Shown here in pieces: positions 19,099-28,083 of a DNA stretch of 64,000 nt. The notes beneath the pieces were generated by a model, which was given only the letters and a program-made list of their open reading frames with translations, did no database searches and was not told the origin of the DNA. Position 1 is the stretch's first letter, and every line of letters begins with the position of its first letter. Where the stretch lies: positions 186,001-250,000 of the forward strand of contig CBDCFT010000049.1 of the NCBI GenBank assembly GCA_965216365.1, written 5' to 3'. The DNA is from CBDCFT01 sp965216365. GTDB lineage: Bacteria > Pseudomonadota > Gammaproteobacteria > Arenicellales > CBDCFT01. A program made the translations under genes and the position numbers.

Positions 19099-20049
19099 TT
19101 AAACCGCCATTGATTCGTTAATTTTTCGTTTAACGCGTTCCGCCACGCGCACTGCTTCCAATCCTTCTCGTCCACCCACCAGGGGTGTCTTTTGCTCGCG
19201 CACCGTATCAACGAAATGTGCCAGCTCCGCATCCAACGGTTGGCGCGGTTCCACCGCAACCTGTTCGGTGACCACCTCAGGGAATCCGCCTTCGGTTTTT
19301 GACTTTCCAGGCCGCACGATTTCGATCTGTTGATCCTGAAAATTTAACGCAACGTATTGCGAACGCGCAAACACGCGAATACGCCGAAACCTGCGTACCG
19401 ACACCCGGCTCGCCGTTACATTGGCTATCGCGCCGTTGGCGAACTCAAGCCGTGCGTTGGCGATGTCCACATGTTTTGTCACCACCGGGACACCCATGGC
19501 TGAAATGTTTGTTAATTCCGAATCGATCAGCGTCAATGCAATATCGATGTCATGGATCATCAAGTCGGTCACGACATCCACATCTGTTGCGCGTTCGACA
19601 AAAGTCCCCAATCGATGCACCTCAATAAATCGCGGATCGTCGATATGCTCGGCCAGGGTCATCACACCGGCGTTAAAGCGCTCGAGATGCCCGATCTGCA
19701 GTATGGCGCCCCCTTGCTCAGCGTCTCGCACAATCGTCTCGGCTTCCGTCACATCCGGTGCGATGGGTTTTTCCAGCATCACATGAATACCACGTCGCAG
19801 GAACGGTTGTGCCACCTCGCGGTGAAGACTGGTGGGCACAGCGATACTCACCGCATCCACCTTATCCAACAATTCCACGCCACTTGCAAAAGCCTTGCAA
19901 CCGTTTTTTTGTGCGACCTGTACAGCCGTGTTGGAACGGGTATCCACCACGCCGACCAGTTCAACGTTAGGCATGCTGGCATAAATTTTTGCGTGAATAC
20001 TTCCCAGGTATCCTACGCCCACGACCCCGAGGCGCAAGCGATCAGACAT
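19099..20049 (-). CDS. Gfo/Idh/MocA family oxidoreductase
   Basis: A 316-residue NAD(P)-dependent sugar oxidoreductase. The Rossmann motif is GVVGVGYLGSIHAK, and the family motif EKPIAPDV contains the catalytic lysine-proline pair. The histidine of the second catalytic motif is in LMIHDIDIAL. It resembles GnnA-like UDP-N-acetylglucosamine 3-dehydrogenases, which act in lipid A 3-amino-sugar synthesis, but the GnnB aminotransferase partner is not adjacent, so that role is only a possibility. The start ATG 20049 is separated from the divergent SDR by a 176-base spacer. Confidence 0.87.
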   Translation of the reverse strand: MSDRLRLGVVGVGYLGSIHAKIYASMPNVELVGVVDTRSNTAVQVAQKNGCKAFASGVELLDKVDAVSIAVPTSLHREVAQPFLRRGIHVMLEKPIAPDVTEAETIVRDAEQGGAILQIGHLERFNAGVMTLAEHIDDPRFIEVHRLGTFVERATDVDVVTDLMIHDIDIALTLIDSELTNISAMGVPVVTKHVDIANARLEFANGAIANVTASRVSVRRFRRIRVFARSQYVALNFQDQQIEIVRPGKSKTEGGFPEVVTEQVAVEPRQPLDAELAHFVDTVREQKTPLVGGREGLEAVRVAERVKRKINESMAV

Positions 20050-20225
20050 TACCGTGCTTCATACTTGTTGTAGTAATTACTCATAGTTGTTTTTCAGCGT
20101 TGCAATAACGATAACATTCATTATAAACCGGTTATCAACAATACCAAGTGCCCGCTTTGTCTGCGATGCGCAGACGTGCATGTGTTATGTTCGCAATCTA
20201 TGCGACTGGGTAAATCATAAGTCAC

Positions 20226-21071
20226 ATGCAGGCAACACGTAATGTCATCGTAACTGGATGCTCGTCCGGTATCGGCTATTGCGCCGCCAGGACACTGACA
20301 AAAAGTGGATATCGCGTGATCGCGACTGCGCGTAAACAACAGGACATCGAGCGCCTGCGCGCCGAAGGTATTGAGTGCGTGGAGTTGGAGTTAGGCGATT
20401 CCGCATCTGTGCACGACGCCGCGAACGCGATGATGGAACGGTGTGACGGCGAGATATACGGGTTGGTAAACAACAGCGCATACGGGCAACCGGGCGCGGT
20501 AGAAGACCTGAGCCGCACCGCCCTGCGCGAACAGTTTGAGTGCAATGTGTTTGGCACACAGGAACTGACTAACTTGATAGTCCCGGCCCTGCGTGCAAAA
20601 AATGAAGGCCGCATCATTAATATCAGTTCCATTCTTGGGCTGCTGTGTCTCCCGTACCGCGGCGCCTACAACGCGAGCAAATATGCGCTGGAAGCACTCA
20701 GTGACACCATGCGTTTGGAATTACGCAATACCAATATTCAGGTGTCGCTCATAGAACCGGGTCCGATTAAATCGAATTTTCGGCCAAACGCCCTACTCGC
20801 GTTTCGCAAACACATCAACGTTGAGAACAGCGCACACAGGGATTTATATCAATCCGTCGAAGCGCGTTTGCTTGATCCTACTCCGGCGAGATTCACCCTA
20901 CCCGAAGACGCGGTTGTGAAACACATCTTGCACGCACTCGAAAGCCGTCGTGCAAAAATACGATACCCAGTGACCATTCCTACCCATGTCCTGGGCCGGG
21001 CAAAGCGCTGGCTACCCGACCGGTTGGTGGATCGAATTCTCAGCAAATCCGGTGGAGACGGCAAACGCTAA
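20226..21071 (+). CDS. SDR family oxidoreductase (SDR with C-terminal extension)
   Basis: A 281-residue short-chain dehydrogenase. Cofactor motif TGCSSGIGYCAAR follows the N-terminus, LVNNSAYGQPGAVEDL marks the NAG region, ISSILGLLCLPYRGAYNASK contains the catalytic serine, tyrosine and lysine. The C-terminus is extended with a basic tail (RAKRWLPDRLVDRILSKSG), as in the DltE/retinol-dehydrogenase-like group of proteobacterial SDRs. Its stop codon overlaps the stop of the convergent htpX gene by four bases. The substrate is unknown. Confidence 0.9.
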   Translation: MQATRNVIVTGCSSGIGYCAARTLTKSGYRVIATARKQQDIERLRAEGIECVELELGDSASVHDAANAMMERCDGEIYGLVNNSAYGQPGAVEDLSRTALREQFECNVFGTQELTNLIVPALRAKNEGRIINISSILGLLCLPYRGAYNASKYALEALSDTMRLELRNTNIQVSLIEPGPIKSNFRPNALLAFRKHINVENSAHRDLYQSVEARLLDPTPARFTLPEDAVVKHILHALESRRAKIRYPVTIPTHVLGRAKRWLPDRLVDRILSKSGGDGKR

Positions 21072-21949
21072 CGGGCGCTACGCAACGCTTCGATACGTTC
21101 TTCCAGCGGCGGATGCGTCATAAACAACCTTTTCAAACCACTGCCGACGTTGCCTGAAATACCGAACGCCGCTAACTGATCGGGCAAATGCGGTTGTTCC
21201 TGCCCACGTTTCAGTCGCTCCAGTGCGGCAATCATTTTTTCCCGCCCAGCGAGTCGGGCACCACCCGCATCAGCGCGAAATTCGCGTTTACGGCTGAAAT
21301 ACTGCACGATGATGCTGGCTAAAATACCGAGCACTAACTCCGCCGCAATAGCGCTAATCCAGAAAGCGGGGCCATGCCCGCGCTCATTTTTAAACACGAC
21401 GCGATCGACAATCTGGCCGATTACACGCGACAGGAAGATCACAAATGTATTTACCACGCCCTGAATAAGCGCAAGCGTAATCATGTCGCCATTGGCGACG
21501 TGCGACACTTCGTGACCCAGCACCGCTTCGGCTTCGTCCCTGTCCATAGCCTGCATCAATCCCGTACTCACCGCAACCAAGGCGTTGTTTTTGTTCATGC
21601 CGGTCGCGAATGCGTTGACATCCGGCGCGTTATAAATCGCCACGTCCGGCATACCGATTCCCGCATCTTTCGCCTGCCGTTGCACAGTTTCCAACAACCA
21701 ACGCTCGGTCTCATCGGCCGGTGTATCGATGACCCTGGCCCCCGTCATACGCTTCGCCGTGAATTTAGACATGGCCAGTGAGATGAATGAACCCGCCATA
21801 CCGAAAACCGCGGCAAATATCAGCAGACTGGTGTAATTCAATCCATACTCATTCAAATACGGTTCGATGCCGAATATGCGCATGGTGATATTCAATACGA
21901 ATATAATCGCGACGTTGGTCGCGAGAAATAAAATTACTCTAGTAAACAT
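21068..21949 (-). CDS. htpX: Protease HtpX
   Basis: A 293-residue membrane zinc protease. Two N-terminal transmembrane segments (residues about 5-25 and 40-58) are followed by the zinc motif HEVSH at residues 146-150 and a downstream glutamate ligand region (FSRKREFRADAGGARLAG). Two further hydrophobic stretches lie between them. HtpX degrades misfolded membrane proteins together with FtsH and is usually stress-induced in E. coli. The DNA shows no clear heat-shock promoter that I can defend. It is a single gene, convergent with the SDR at 20226. Confidence 0.96.
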   Translation of the reverse strand: MFTRVILFLATNVAIIFVLNITMRIFGIEPYLNEYGLNYTSLLIFAAVFGMAGSFISLAMSKFTAKRMTGARVIDTPADETERWLLETVQRQAKDAGIGMPDVAIYNAPDVNAFATGMNKNNALVAVSTGLMQAMDRDEAEAVLGHEVSHVANGDMITLALIQGVVNTFVIFLSRVIGQIVDRVVFKNERGHGPAFWISAIAAELVLGILASIIVQYFSRKREFRADAGGARLAGREKMIAALERLKRGQEQPHLPDQLAAFGISGNVGSGLKRLFMTHPPLEERIEALRSAR

Positions 21950-22023
21950 TAAACCTTCTCCTGAAATGCCAGGTTACAAGAACAACACTTGCTTTAATCA
22001 CAATATTCTATTTAATAAGGGCT

Positions 22024-22605
22024 ATGAATGAAAAATTAAAGCGTTGCGGTTGGGCGGGCGACGATCCACGCTATGTCGCCTACCACGATGAAGAATGGGG
22101 CGTACCGCTGCACGACGACCAACAATTGTTTGAATTCCTTATTCTGGAAGGCGCCCAAGCCGGTCTAAGCTGGTCAACTATCTTGTATAAACGGGACAAC
22201 TACCGCGAGGCGTTTTCCGGCTTCGACCCGGCATTGGTGGCGAAATTCAATAAACGCAAGGTCGAAAGCCTACTCAAAAACCCCGGCATTGTGCGTAATC
22301 GACTGAAAGTCGAATCAGCCGTAAATAATGCAAAGCTCTATCTGGCGGTCCAAGATGAGTTTGGTTCGTTTGATGAATTTATGTGGTCGTTCATCGGCGG
22401 AAAACCGAAACAGAATCGTTGGCGCAGCATGAAAGACGTTCCAGCCTCGACCAATATTTCAGATGCTTTCAGTAAAGATCTGAAAAAACGGGGGTTTAAA
22501 TTTGTCGGTTCTACCATTTGTTACGCGTTCATGCAGGCAACGGGTATGGTAAACGATCACCTTACGACTTGTTTTCGGCATAAACAAATCGCCAAACTAA
22601 AGTAA
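22024..22605 (+). CDS. tag: DNA-3-methyladenine glycosylase I
   Basis: A 193-residue protein with the Tag signature: an N-terminal RCGWAGDDPRYVAYHDEEWG, where the cysteine and the later histidine and cysteine (near the end, DHLTTCFRH) bind a structural zinc. FEFLILEGAQAGLSWSTIL is the family's substrate-binding helix. The enzyme removes 3-methyladenine from alkylated DNA. It starts a plus-strand run that continues with a TerB-like protein (20 bases later) and ilvE (overlapping by 4 bases). Confidence 0.96.
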   Translation: MNEKLKRCGWAGDDPRYVAYHDEEWGVPLHDDQQLFEFLILEGAQAGLSWSTILYKRDNYREAFSGFDPALVAKFNKRKVESLLKNPGIVRNRLKVESAVNNAKLYLAVQDEFGSFDEFMWSFIGGKPKQNRWRSMKDVPASTNISDAFSKDLKKRGFKFVGSTICYAFMQATGMVNDHLTTCFRHKQIAKLK

Positions 22606-22625
22606 TTTTTCCTGGCTTTTAAACG

Positions 22626-23093
22626 ATGTTACCGCAACTGCGTGCGTTTTTTGATCAGCATATCAATCGGGAACATGAAGCCGGCGTTTCCGATCCGGAA
22701 CACGATATTCGACTGGCGACTGCCGCGTTATTACTTGAAGTGGGCAAAGCCGATTTTTCAATGAGCGAACAAGAGTCTCGTCATATCGCCGATTTGGTAG
22801 GCGAGTTGTTCGAGCTTGAAACAGACGAAACAGAAACCTTGCTGCAACTGGCCGAAGAAGAAATAAAGGATGCTACCAGCCTGCATGCCTTTACCTCGCT
22901 AATCAATGAACATTGGACTGCATCGGATAAAGTAAAAATAATGGAACATCTGTGGCAGGCCGCATACGCCGACGGCGAACTGGATAAGCACGAACGCCAT
23001 TTACTGCGCAAACTCTCCGGACTATTGTACATTCCACAAAACGATTACATCGCCGCGAAAATCAGAGCCGAACAAAAGAGCGCCATGCAATGA
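22626..23093 (+). CDS. TerB-family protein
   Basis: A 155-residue helical protein. HDIRLATAALLLEVGKADFSMSEQE and the repeat-like MEHLWQAAYADGELDKHERHLL are the two acidic helix-loop segments of the TerB fold, thought to bind metal or act in membrane-linked stress systems. The other ter genes are absent, so tellurite resistance is not implied. Its last four bases overlap the ilvE start (ATGA), which indicates translational coupling. Confidence 0.85.
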   Translation: MLPQLRAFFDQHINREHEAGVSDPEHDIRLATAALLLEVGKADFSMSEQESRHIADLVGELFELETDETETLLQLAEEEIKDATSLHAFTSLINEHWTASDKVKIMEHLWQAAYADGELDKHERHLLRKLSGLLYIPQNDYIAAKIRAEQKSAMQ

Positions 23094-24157
23094 CAACCGA
23101 TATAGAAATCCAACCAATTGACAAAAGTCGCATCGACAGCGTCGATTTCGACAAACTCGCATTCGGCAAAAACTTTTGCGATCATATGTTCAGCCTTGAA
23201 TATTCCGATGGCGCATGGCACAACCCGCGAATCCTGCCTTACGGCCCGGTACCTATCGAACCCGGCGCCTGCAGTTTGCACTATGGCCAAACGGTATTCG
23301 AAGGACTAAAGGCTTTTCGCGGCAAAGACAGCGCGGTCAGAATATTTCGCCCGGACATGAATGCGAAACGCTTGCACACATCGTGCGAACGAATCTGTAT
23401 TCCGCCAATCGATGAAGATATTTTCGTACAAGCAATAATCGAACTGGTCAAGCTGGATAAAGACTGGATTCCACGAAAACGCGGTGAGGCTTTTTATATT
23501 CGACCATTGGTATTTTCCAGTGAAGGTCACCTCGACGTGCGGCCATCGAATGAATTTCGGTTTTTAATCATGACATCGCCGGTATGCACTTACTTCGGCG
23601 ATGATTTCCACACTATCGCGCTCAAAGTGGAAGACAAATACACACGCGCGGCGCCGGGCGGGGTCGGTTACGCCAAGACCGGTGGCAACTACGCCGCCAG
23701 CTTGTTGCCGGGAAAAGAAAGTTTGAATGCGGGTTATAACCAGGTGTTGTGGCTGGACGGACGCGATCACAATTATGTCGAAGAAGCCGGACAGATGAAC
23801 ATCATGTTTAAAATCGATGACACCTTTATTACACCGCCATTGAAAGGCACCATCCTGCCCGGTGTCACCCGCGACAGTGTTCTCACTTTACTGCGCGACA
23901 AAGGTCACACCGTGGAAGAACGCCCAATTAGCATCAACGAAGTTATCGAAGGAACCAAGGATGGGAAACTCCAGGAAGCATTCGGTTGCGGCACCGCCGC
24001 TGTCATTTGCCCGGTCGGAAAACTGTTTTATCAGAATGAAGTCTACGATATCGGAAACGGCAAACCCGGCCCCTCCGCCACCGAGTTATACAACGAAATC
24101 CTCGGCATCCAACTCGGCGAAATCGAAGACAAACATGGGTGGAATGTTGTGGTTTAG
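23090..24157 (+). CDS. ilvE: Branched-chain amino acid aminotransferase
   Basis: A 355-residue fold-type IV aminotransferase. The Schiff-base lysine lies in GVGYAKTGGNYAASL, and the PLP-phosphate loop and substrate motif appear in EEAGQMNIMFK and LPGVTRDSVL. The length (about 355, rather than 308 in E. coli) places it in the longer BCAT group found also in actinobacteria and eukaryotes. It transfers amino groups between glutamate and the keto acids of leucine, isoleucine and valine. Coupled to the TerB-like gene by a 4-base overlap. Confidence 0.95.
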   Translation: MTTDIEIQPIDKSRIDSVDFDKLAFGKNFCDHMFSLEYSDGAWHNPRILPYGPVPIEPGACSLHYGQTVFEGLKAFRGKDSAVRIFRPDMNAKRLHTSCERICIPPIDEDIFVQAIIELVKLDKDWIPRKRGEAFYIRPLVFSSEGHLDVRPSNEFRFLIMTSPVCTYFGDDFHTIALKVEDKYTRAAPGGVGYAKTGGNYAASLLPGKESLNAGYNQVLWLDGRDHNYVEEAGQMNIMFKIDDTFITPPLKGTILPGVTRDSVLTLLRDKGHTVEERPISINEVIEGTKDGKLQEAFGCGTAAVICPVGKLFYQNEVYDIGNGKPGPSATELYNEILGIQLGEIEDKHGWNVVV

Positions 24158-24193
24158 AGTCATATTCGAACAAAATAATCGAACCTCGTCCGC

Positions 24194-24652
24194 ATGAAAT
24201 CAGTATCGACCTATTTTCAAGTTAAGTACGAGCGGTATCAAAAGCGTAAAGATTCGTCATTACCAAATAAATGCGATCTGTGCGGACTAAAAATTCATCT
24301 TCCTGAGCAAAGTCTGAAAGACTCTGAAGATAACGAACAACTTTTCAAGAATCTACGCGAACTTCAACGGCTACATATTATCAATCAAGGATTTCCAAGA
24401 ACAATAGCCGTTGGATCTGGTCCCAACTATGTTGAATACTGTGCCGTAAACTCGAGGCAGTGGAATTCAAGAAACAAGAAGTGCCCCTACTTTCAACTAA
24501 AGAACTATAAGACTACTCTGTCCGACTATTTATCGATTCATCATTCGATACGCAACAAGAGAATCGCAATATGGGTCGGGATCATTGGTGTTGTCATCGC
24601 GGCCATAGCCATGTTACCGTCTTGGGTCAACTTCCTTCAAAACAAAATATAA
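24194..24652 (+). CDS. Uncharacterised membrane-anchored protein with N-terminal CxxC motif
   Basis: A 152-residue protein I do not recognise. The N-terminus is basic and has a possible zinc-binding CDLCG knuckle near residue 27; two more cysteines lie at EYCAVNS and KKCPYF, giving a plausible four-cysteine site. The C-terminus has one strong transmembrane segment (IAIWVGIIGVVIAAIAMLPSW), so the protein is probably held at the membrane with a soluble N-terminal domain. It follows ilvE by 37 bases but its codon use is more AT-rich than its neighbours, a weak sign of transfer. No function is proposed. Confidence 0.6.
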   Translation: MKSVSTYFQVKYERYQKRKDSSLPNKCDLCGLKIHLPEQSLKDSEDNEQLFKNLRELQRLHIINQGFPRTIAVGSGPNYVEYCAVNSRQWNSRNKKCPYFQLKNYKTTLSDYLSIHHSIRNKRIAIWVGIIGVVIAAIAMLPSWVNFLQNKI

Positions 24653-24669
24653 CACCAATAGTTCCTATA

Positions 24670-24722
24670 GCCTGGATTAGCGCAGCATAGTCCGGGTCAG
24701 ATATTTCGTGCGCGCAGCGCAC
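24670..24722. repeat. Two REP-like hairpins in a convergent intergenic space
   Basis: Between two convergent genes, CCTGGATTA pairs imperfectly with TAGTCCGGG around a short loop (24671-24694), and a second small stem GTGCGC/GCGCAC lies at 24708-24722. The first resembles bacterial palindromic intergenic elements. Either could end transcription from both sides. No long T run was seen. Confidence 0.4.
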
Positions 24723-24740
24723 ACCGTCACAGCCCCTGCC

Positions 24741-27404
24741 CTAATCGGTTTCCATCACAACTCTTTGGTTCACATTTTCCAATTTCAGCTTCGCCTTTCC
24801 ACCACATAAATCTTTTACTTTGATTTTAACTGGCCCCTGATAGCTGCCGAGACCGAAATGTGCGGTTAAGGAATCCTGCGAACCGGTGCCACGCCCCACA
24901 GTCACCTCTCGAATCTGGGACTTACCATCATAGTTAATCTCTAGCCGGCTACCGACACCAAAACGATTACATGTTTTACTGCGCACATCTATTTGTAGCC
25001 AATTATTCGAGTTACTATTGTTACGCAAAAGCGTGATACCGTCGTGGTGTGCAACGACTAGATCCATATCGCCATCATTATCCAGATCTGAAAATGCTGC
25101 GCCCCATCCGTTTTCAACCACCGTGCCGCTTAGCCAGCTTATATTCGTGAACTTTCCACCACCATCGTTGCGATAAAGGTTACTGGTTCGGCCCTTGTAG
25201 ACACTGGTGGCGAATAAATCGAGTCCACCGTCGTTGTCGATATCCGCTAACGCCGGATCGGAGCTGGTTTCTTCAAAGGCGATACCGGAGCTGGCCCAGG
25301 CATTCTCGAATTTCTTCGTGCGCTTTTTAGTTCGTGTCAATAGTGCACTGACGTCGGAATAATCAAGATAACGCGGATGAGATAAATTGGATGCATAAAT
25401 ATCCGTCAAACCATTGTTATCGACATCGCCTGCGACGCTGCCGATGGTGTGACCGAATGCGCCTTTAGCGTTATTTCCGCGAAAACCCCATTGTACCGCT
25501 TGATCTTCAAAGCCCTTGCGTCCTTTATTTATCCACAATGTATTTGGATGTAATCGATAATTGGAAACCACAATATCCTGCCGTCCATCGTTATTAATAT
25601 CACTCCAGGTCACACCACGGCCGCATAATGGAGCTTCGGTAACAGCTCTGACTTCAGCCGTAGCGTCGTGAAATTTTCCCTCGGTATTGCGCAACAATTT
25701 ATCAGCAAAGCAAACGCCACGTTCCGCGCCACGACCTTCGTAATTGGCCAGATACAAGTCCAACCAGCCATCGTTATTCATATCGCCAAACGCCGCCGCT
25801 TCTGTACGACTACGCAAGATATTGTCGGCGCTCTGAGAATCCGGAAAAGCAACCCGGGTTACATCGATAAACGCGCGCCCGTCGCGATTTTCAAACAACA
25901 TATTTTTTCCGGGAAACGTTACAAACAAATCGAGGTCGCCGTCATTGTCGATATCCACCCACAAACCACCCGTTCCGCCATCCCATTCTTCTAGCCCAAG
26001 AAGACCAGTCACATCCACGAAATACTCACCCGACACGTTTCGCAATACGCGCGGACCGGATAACAACAAATCGTCAAAACCGTCATTGTCGTAGTCGCCC
26101 CAGGCCACACGAGCAGCTTTAACACCGGTTAATTCTATTTGCTCAGTGACATCGCTAAAGGTCACAATCCCGCGATCCCGCGCGAGGCTTTCTTGCGCCT
26201 CATTCATCGAGTTCACCTCAGGCAAATAGGCGACAAATTCGTCATTTAATATGTCGCTCTGCTGCCCATGCTGTATTGCTTGCAACAGGTATTCGAAAGC
26301 CGCACTCGAATCACTCTCACGCACTACTTCATACAATGCCTGAAAAACAATGCCTGGGCGCGGATGGATTTCCAGCGCATTCTTTAACAATGACTGCGCG
26401 TCGTTCGAACGTTGCTGTCTGAACGCAATGGTGCCAAACAAATACAAAGACTCGGCGCGCTCCCAGTTAATGATGGTTTGCCGGGCTGCCTCATCAACAT
26501 AGTGCACTTGCTCATCCCTGGTCTGGCTGCCCCACATTTGCAAATGCTGTTCGAGTAATTCCTGCGCCAATTCAAGATTTTGATTTCGATGCACTAGAAG
26601 TCCAGCGACCATTTGATTGACGTGACGATTGTCCGGATATTGATCGACATACTCGCGAATAGCACTCGGTTCCACGCCTATCGAATCTTGTTGCAGACTA
26701 ACGAGATTTTGCGTCGCGAGACGCAAACCGCGTTGCCTGGAATAGTTTTCGACATACAACCGGGCTAAACGCATCCTGCCTGCCGGTTCGCGCACGCTAA
26801 TCATATCTTCCAGTAAACGTGCTGCAATCGCCGGCGCCAGTTCATGATTTTTAGTCATCGGCACCAGGCGTTCGATCACTGACACCCTAGCTTCTCGATC
26901 CCACAAGTAAACGTATCCCTGATACGCAGCAAACAATGCGACGGGATTATCTGGCGCTTGATCAACGAGCCGTTCAATGTTCGCGCGGATATTCCTCTTG
27001 TTCGTGTCGCTGGCATCATTCGCGAGACTCGCCGCCCACTTTCGCTGTAACGAATCATAATGATCGGGATAACGCTCGAATGCCGCCCCAAATTGCACCT
27101 CAGCCGCGGCAAAATCCTGCATCCGGTATAAAGCCTCGCCTTTCTGGTGCAATACGTCGGCAGAATCATGACCTTTTTCAAGCAACTCTTCGAGCACATT
27201 CAATGCACTCACCGGACGATGCTCCCACAATAACTCCTGCACACGCGCTAAAGACTCCTGCAGCGCAACGTCCTTGTCTTCTTGACTGGAAACCTTATCG
27301 ACCACGGTGCGTGCGCAACCGCTAACGAAAATCGTTACCAGTAAAATCGGAATGAGATAGCGATGAAGAAACGGCACGAACGTGCCGTTTCGGTGTACCA
27401 ACAA
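24741..27404 (-). CDS. TPR and VCBS/FG-GAP repeat lipoprotein with ASPIC/UnbV C-terminus
   Basis: An 887-residue protein of the CRTAC1-like group. The N-terminus is a lipoprotein signal (LLVTIFVSGC, lipid cysteine near residue 30). Residues from about 45 to 390 are tetratricopeptide-like helices. From about 410 to 800 there are repeated calcium-type DxDxDG or DxNNDG motifs (GDYDNDGFDDLLL, DIDNDGDLDLF, DMNNDGWLDLY, DLDNDGDMDLV), typical of FG-GAP/VCBS propellers. The end (RFGVGSRLEINY, GSQDSLTAHFGLG) is an ASPIC/UnbV domain. It is probably anchored to the outer membrane. The only start in frame at 27404 is TTG, and a hairpin overlies the first codons, so the start is uncertain. Confidence 0.85.
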   Translation of the reverse strand: MLVHRNGTFVPFLHRYLIPILLVTIFVSGCARTVVDKVSSQEDKDVALQESLARVQELLWEHRPVSALNVLEELLEKGHDSADVLHQKGEALYRMQDFAAAEVQFGAAFERYPDHYDSLQRKWAASLANDASDTNKRNIRANIERLVDQAPDNPVALFAAYQGYVYLWDREARVSVIERLVPMTKNHELAPAIAARLLEDMISVREPAGRMRLARLYVENYSRQRGLRLATQNLVSLQQDSIGVEPSAIREYVDQYPDNRHVNQMVAGLLVHRNQNLELAQELLEQHLQMWGSQTRDEQVHYVDEAARQTIINWERAESLYLFGTIAFRQQRSNDAQSLLKNALEIHPRPGIVFQALYEVVRESDSSAAFEYLLQAIQHGQQSDILNDEFVAYLPEVNSMNEAQESLARDRGIVTFSDVTEQIELTGVKAARVAWGDYDNDGFDDLLLSGPRVLRNVSGEYFVDVTGLLGLEEWDGGTGGLWVDIDNDGDLDLFVTFPGKNMLFENRDGRAFIDVTRVAFPDSQSADNILRSRTEAAAFGDMNNDGWLDLYLANYEGRGAERGVCFADKLLRNTEGKFHDATAEVRAVTEAPLCGRGVTWSDINNDGRQDIVVSNYRLHPNTLWINKGRKGFEDQAVQWGFRGNNAKGAFGHTIGSVAGDVDNNGLTDIYASNLSHPRYLDYSDVSALLTRTKKRTKKFENAWASSGIAFEETSSDPALADIDNDGGLDLFATSVYKGRTSNLYRNDGGGKFTNISWLSGTVVENGWGAAFSDLDNDGDMDLVVAHHDGITLLRNNSNSNNWLQIDVRSKTCNRFGVGSRLEINYDGKSQIREVTVGRGTGSQDSLTAHFGLGSYQGPVKIKVKDLCGGKAKLKLENVNQRVVMETD
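27368..27391 (-). terminator. Stem-loop after ssb, overlapping the predicted start of the VCBS lipoprotein gene
   Basis: An 11-bp perfect inverted repeat (GAAACGGCACG / CGTGCCGTTTC) has a 2-base loop, followed on the minus strand by TTC. It lies 100 bases beyond the ssb stop. It may terminate ssb transcription or hinder read-through into the lipoprotein gene. Confidence 0.45.
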
Positions 27405-27491
27405 AATTTTTATTTTTTAGTGAAAGATATTTTCAAACGATATTCAAAATCAACGTGCATGACTAATGTTAATGCGCTGTTATTTCACGCA

Positions 27492-27956
27492 TTAGAACGG
27501 AATATCGTCGTCAAACTCATCGTATGCGCTCGGCGCGTTTGCAGCAGCAGGCTTGGAACCCTGGTTACTGGACGCGGGCGCATAGTCATCCATACCTGAC
27601 GGCGGCGCACCTGCACCTTGGCGTGAACCCAGCATTTGCATATCGTTGACAACAATCTCGGTGGTGTAGCGATCATGACCTTCCTTGTCCTGCCATTTGC
27701 GTGTCTGCAACCGGCCTTCAACGTAAACCTGCGACCCTTTTTTCAAATACTCACCGACAATTTCCGCCAAGCGCGCAAAAAATACAATGCGGTGCCATTC
27801 GGTTTTCTCGACCTTATCGCCGGTTTGTTTGTCTTTCCAACTCTCGGTAGTGGCGAGCGAACAGTTGGCGATAGCCGTACCGTTAGCCGAATACCTTATC
27901 TCCGGGTCCTGCCCCAGATGGCCGATTAAAATTGCCTTGTTTATGCCTCTCGCCAT
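27492..27956 (-). CDS. ssb: Single-stranded DNA-binding protein
   Basis: A 154-residue OB-fold protein. The N-terminus ARGINKAILIGHLGQDPEIRY is the SSB start, followed by WHRIVFFARLAEIVGEYLKKGSQVYVEGRLQTRKW. The glycine/proline-rich linker (AGAPPSGMDDY) ends in the conserved acidic tip DDDIPF, which docks partner proteins. SSB coats single-stranded DNA in replication, recombination and repair. uvrA lies about 1.4 kb away beyond an MFS gene, but no SOS box was found upstream of ssb. Confidence 0.97.
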   Translation of the reverse strand: MARGINKAILIGHLGQDPEIRYSANGTAIANCSLATTESWKDKQTGDKVEKTEWHRIVFFARLAEIVGEYLKKGSQVYVEGRLQTRKWQDKEGHDRYTTEIVVNDMQMLGSRQGAGAPPSGMDDYAPASSNQGSKPAAANAPSAYDEFDDDIPF

Positions 27957-28083
27957 TAACTTTTCCTCTTTTTTTACTTAACTGTTGGATATCCGGCGGT
28001 GCAAACCGCCCACTATTTTTCTAATACACATCTGCCTGCATTATCGACTGCCCATGCGTTTATATTCAAGACCGATTGAAAGG

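Noticed and set aside
27957..28083. Hairpin GGCGGT/ACCGCC at 27995-28010 as a terminator of the MFS gene
   Set aside because: Only a 6-bp stem, and no T run on the relevant strand.
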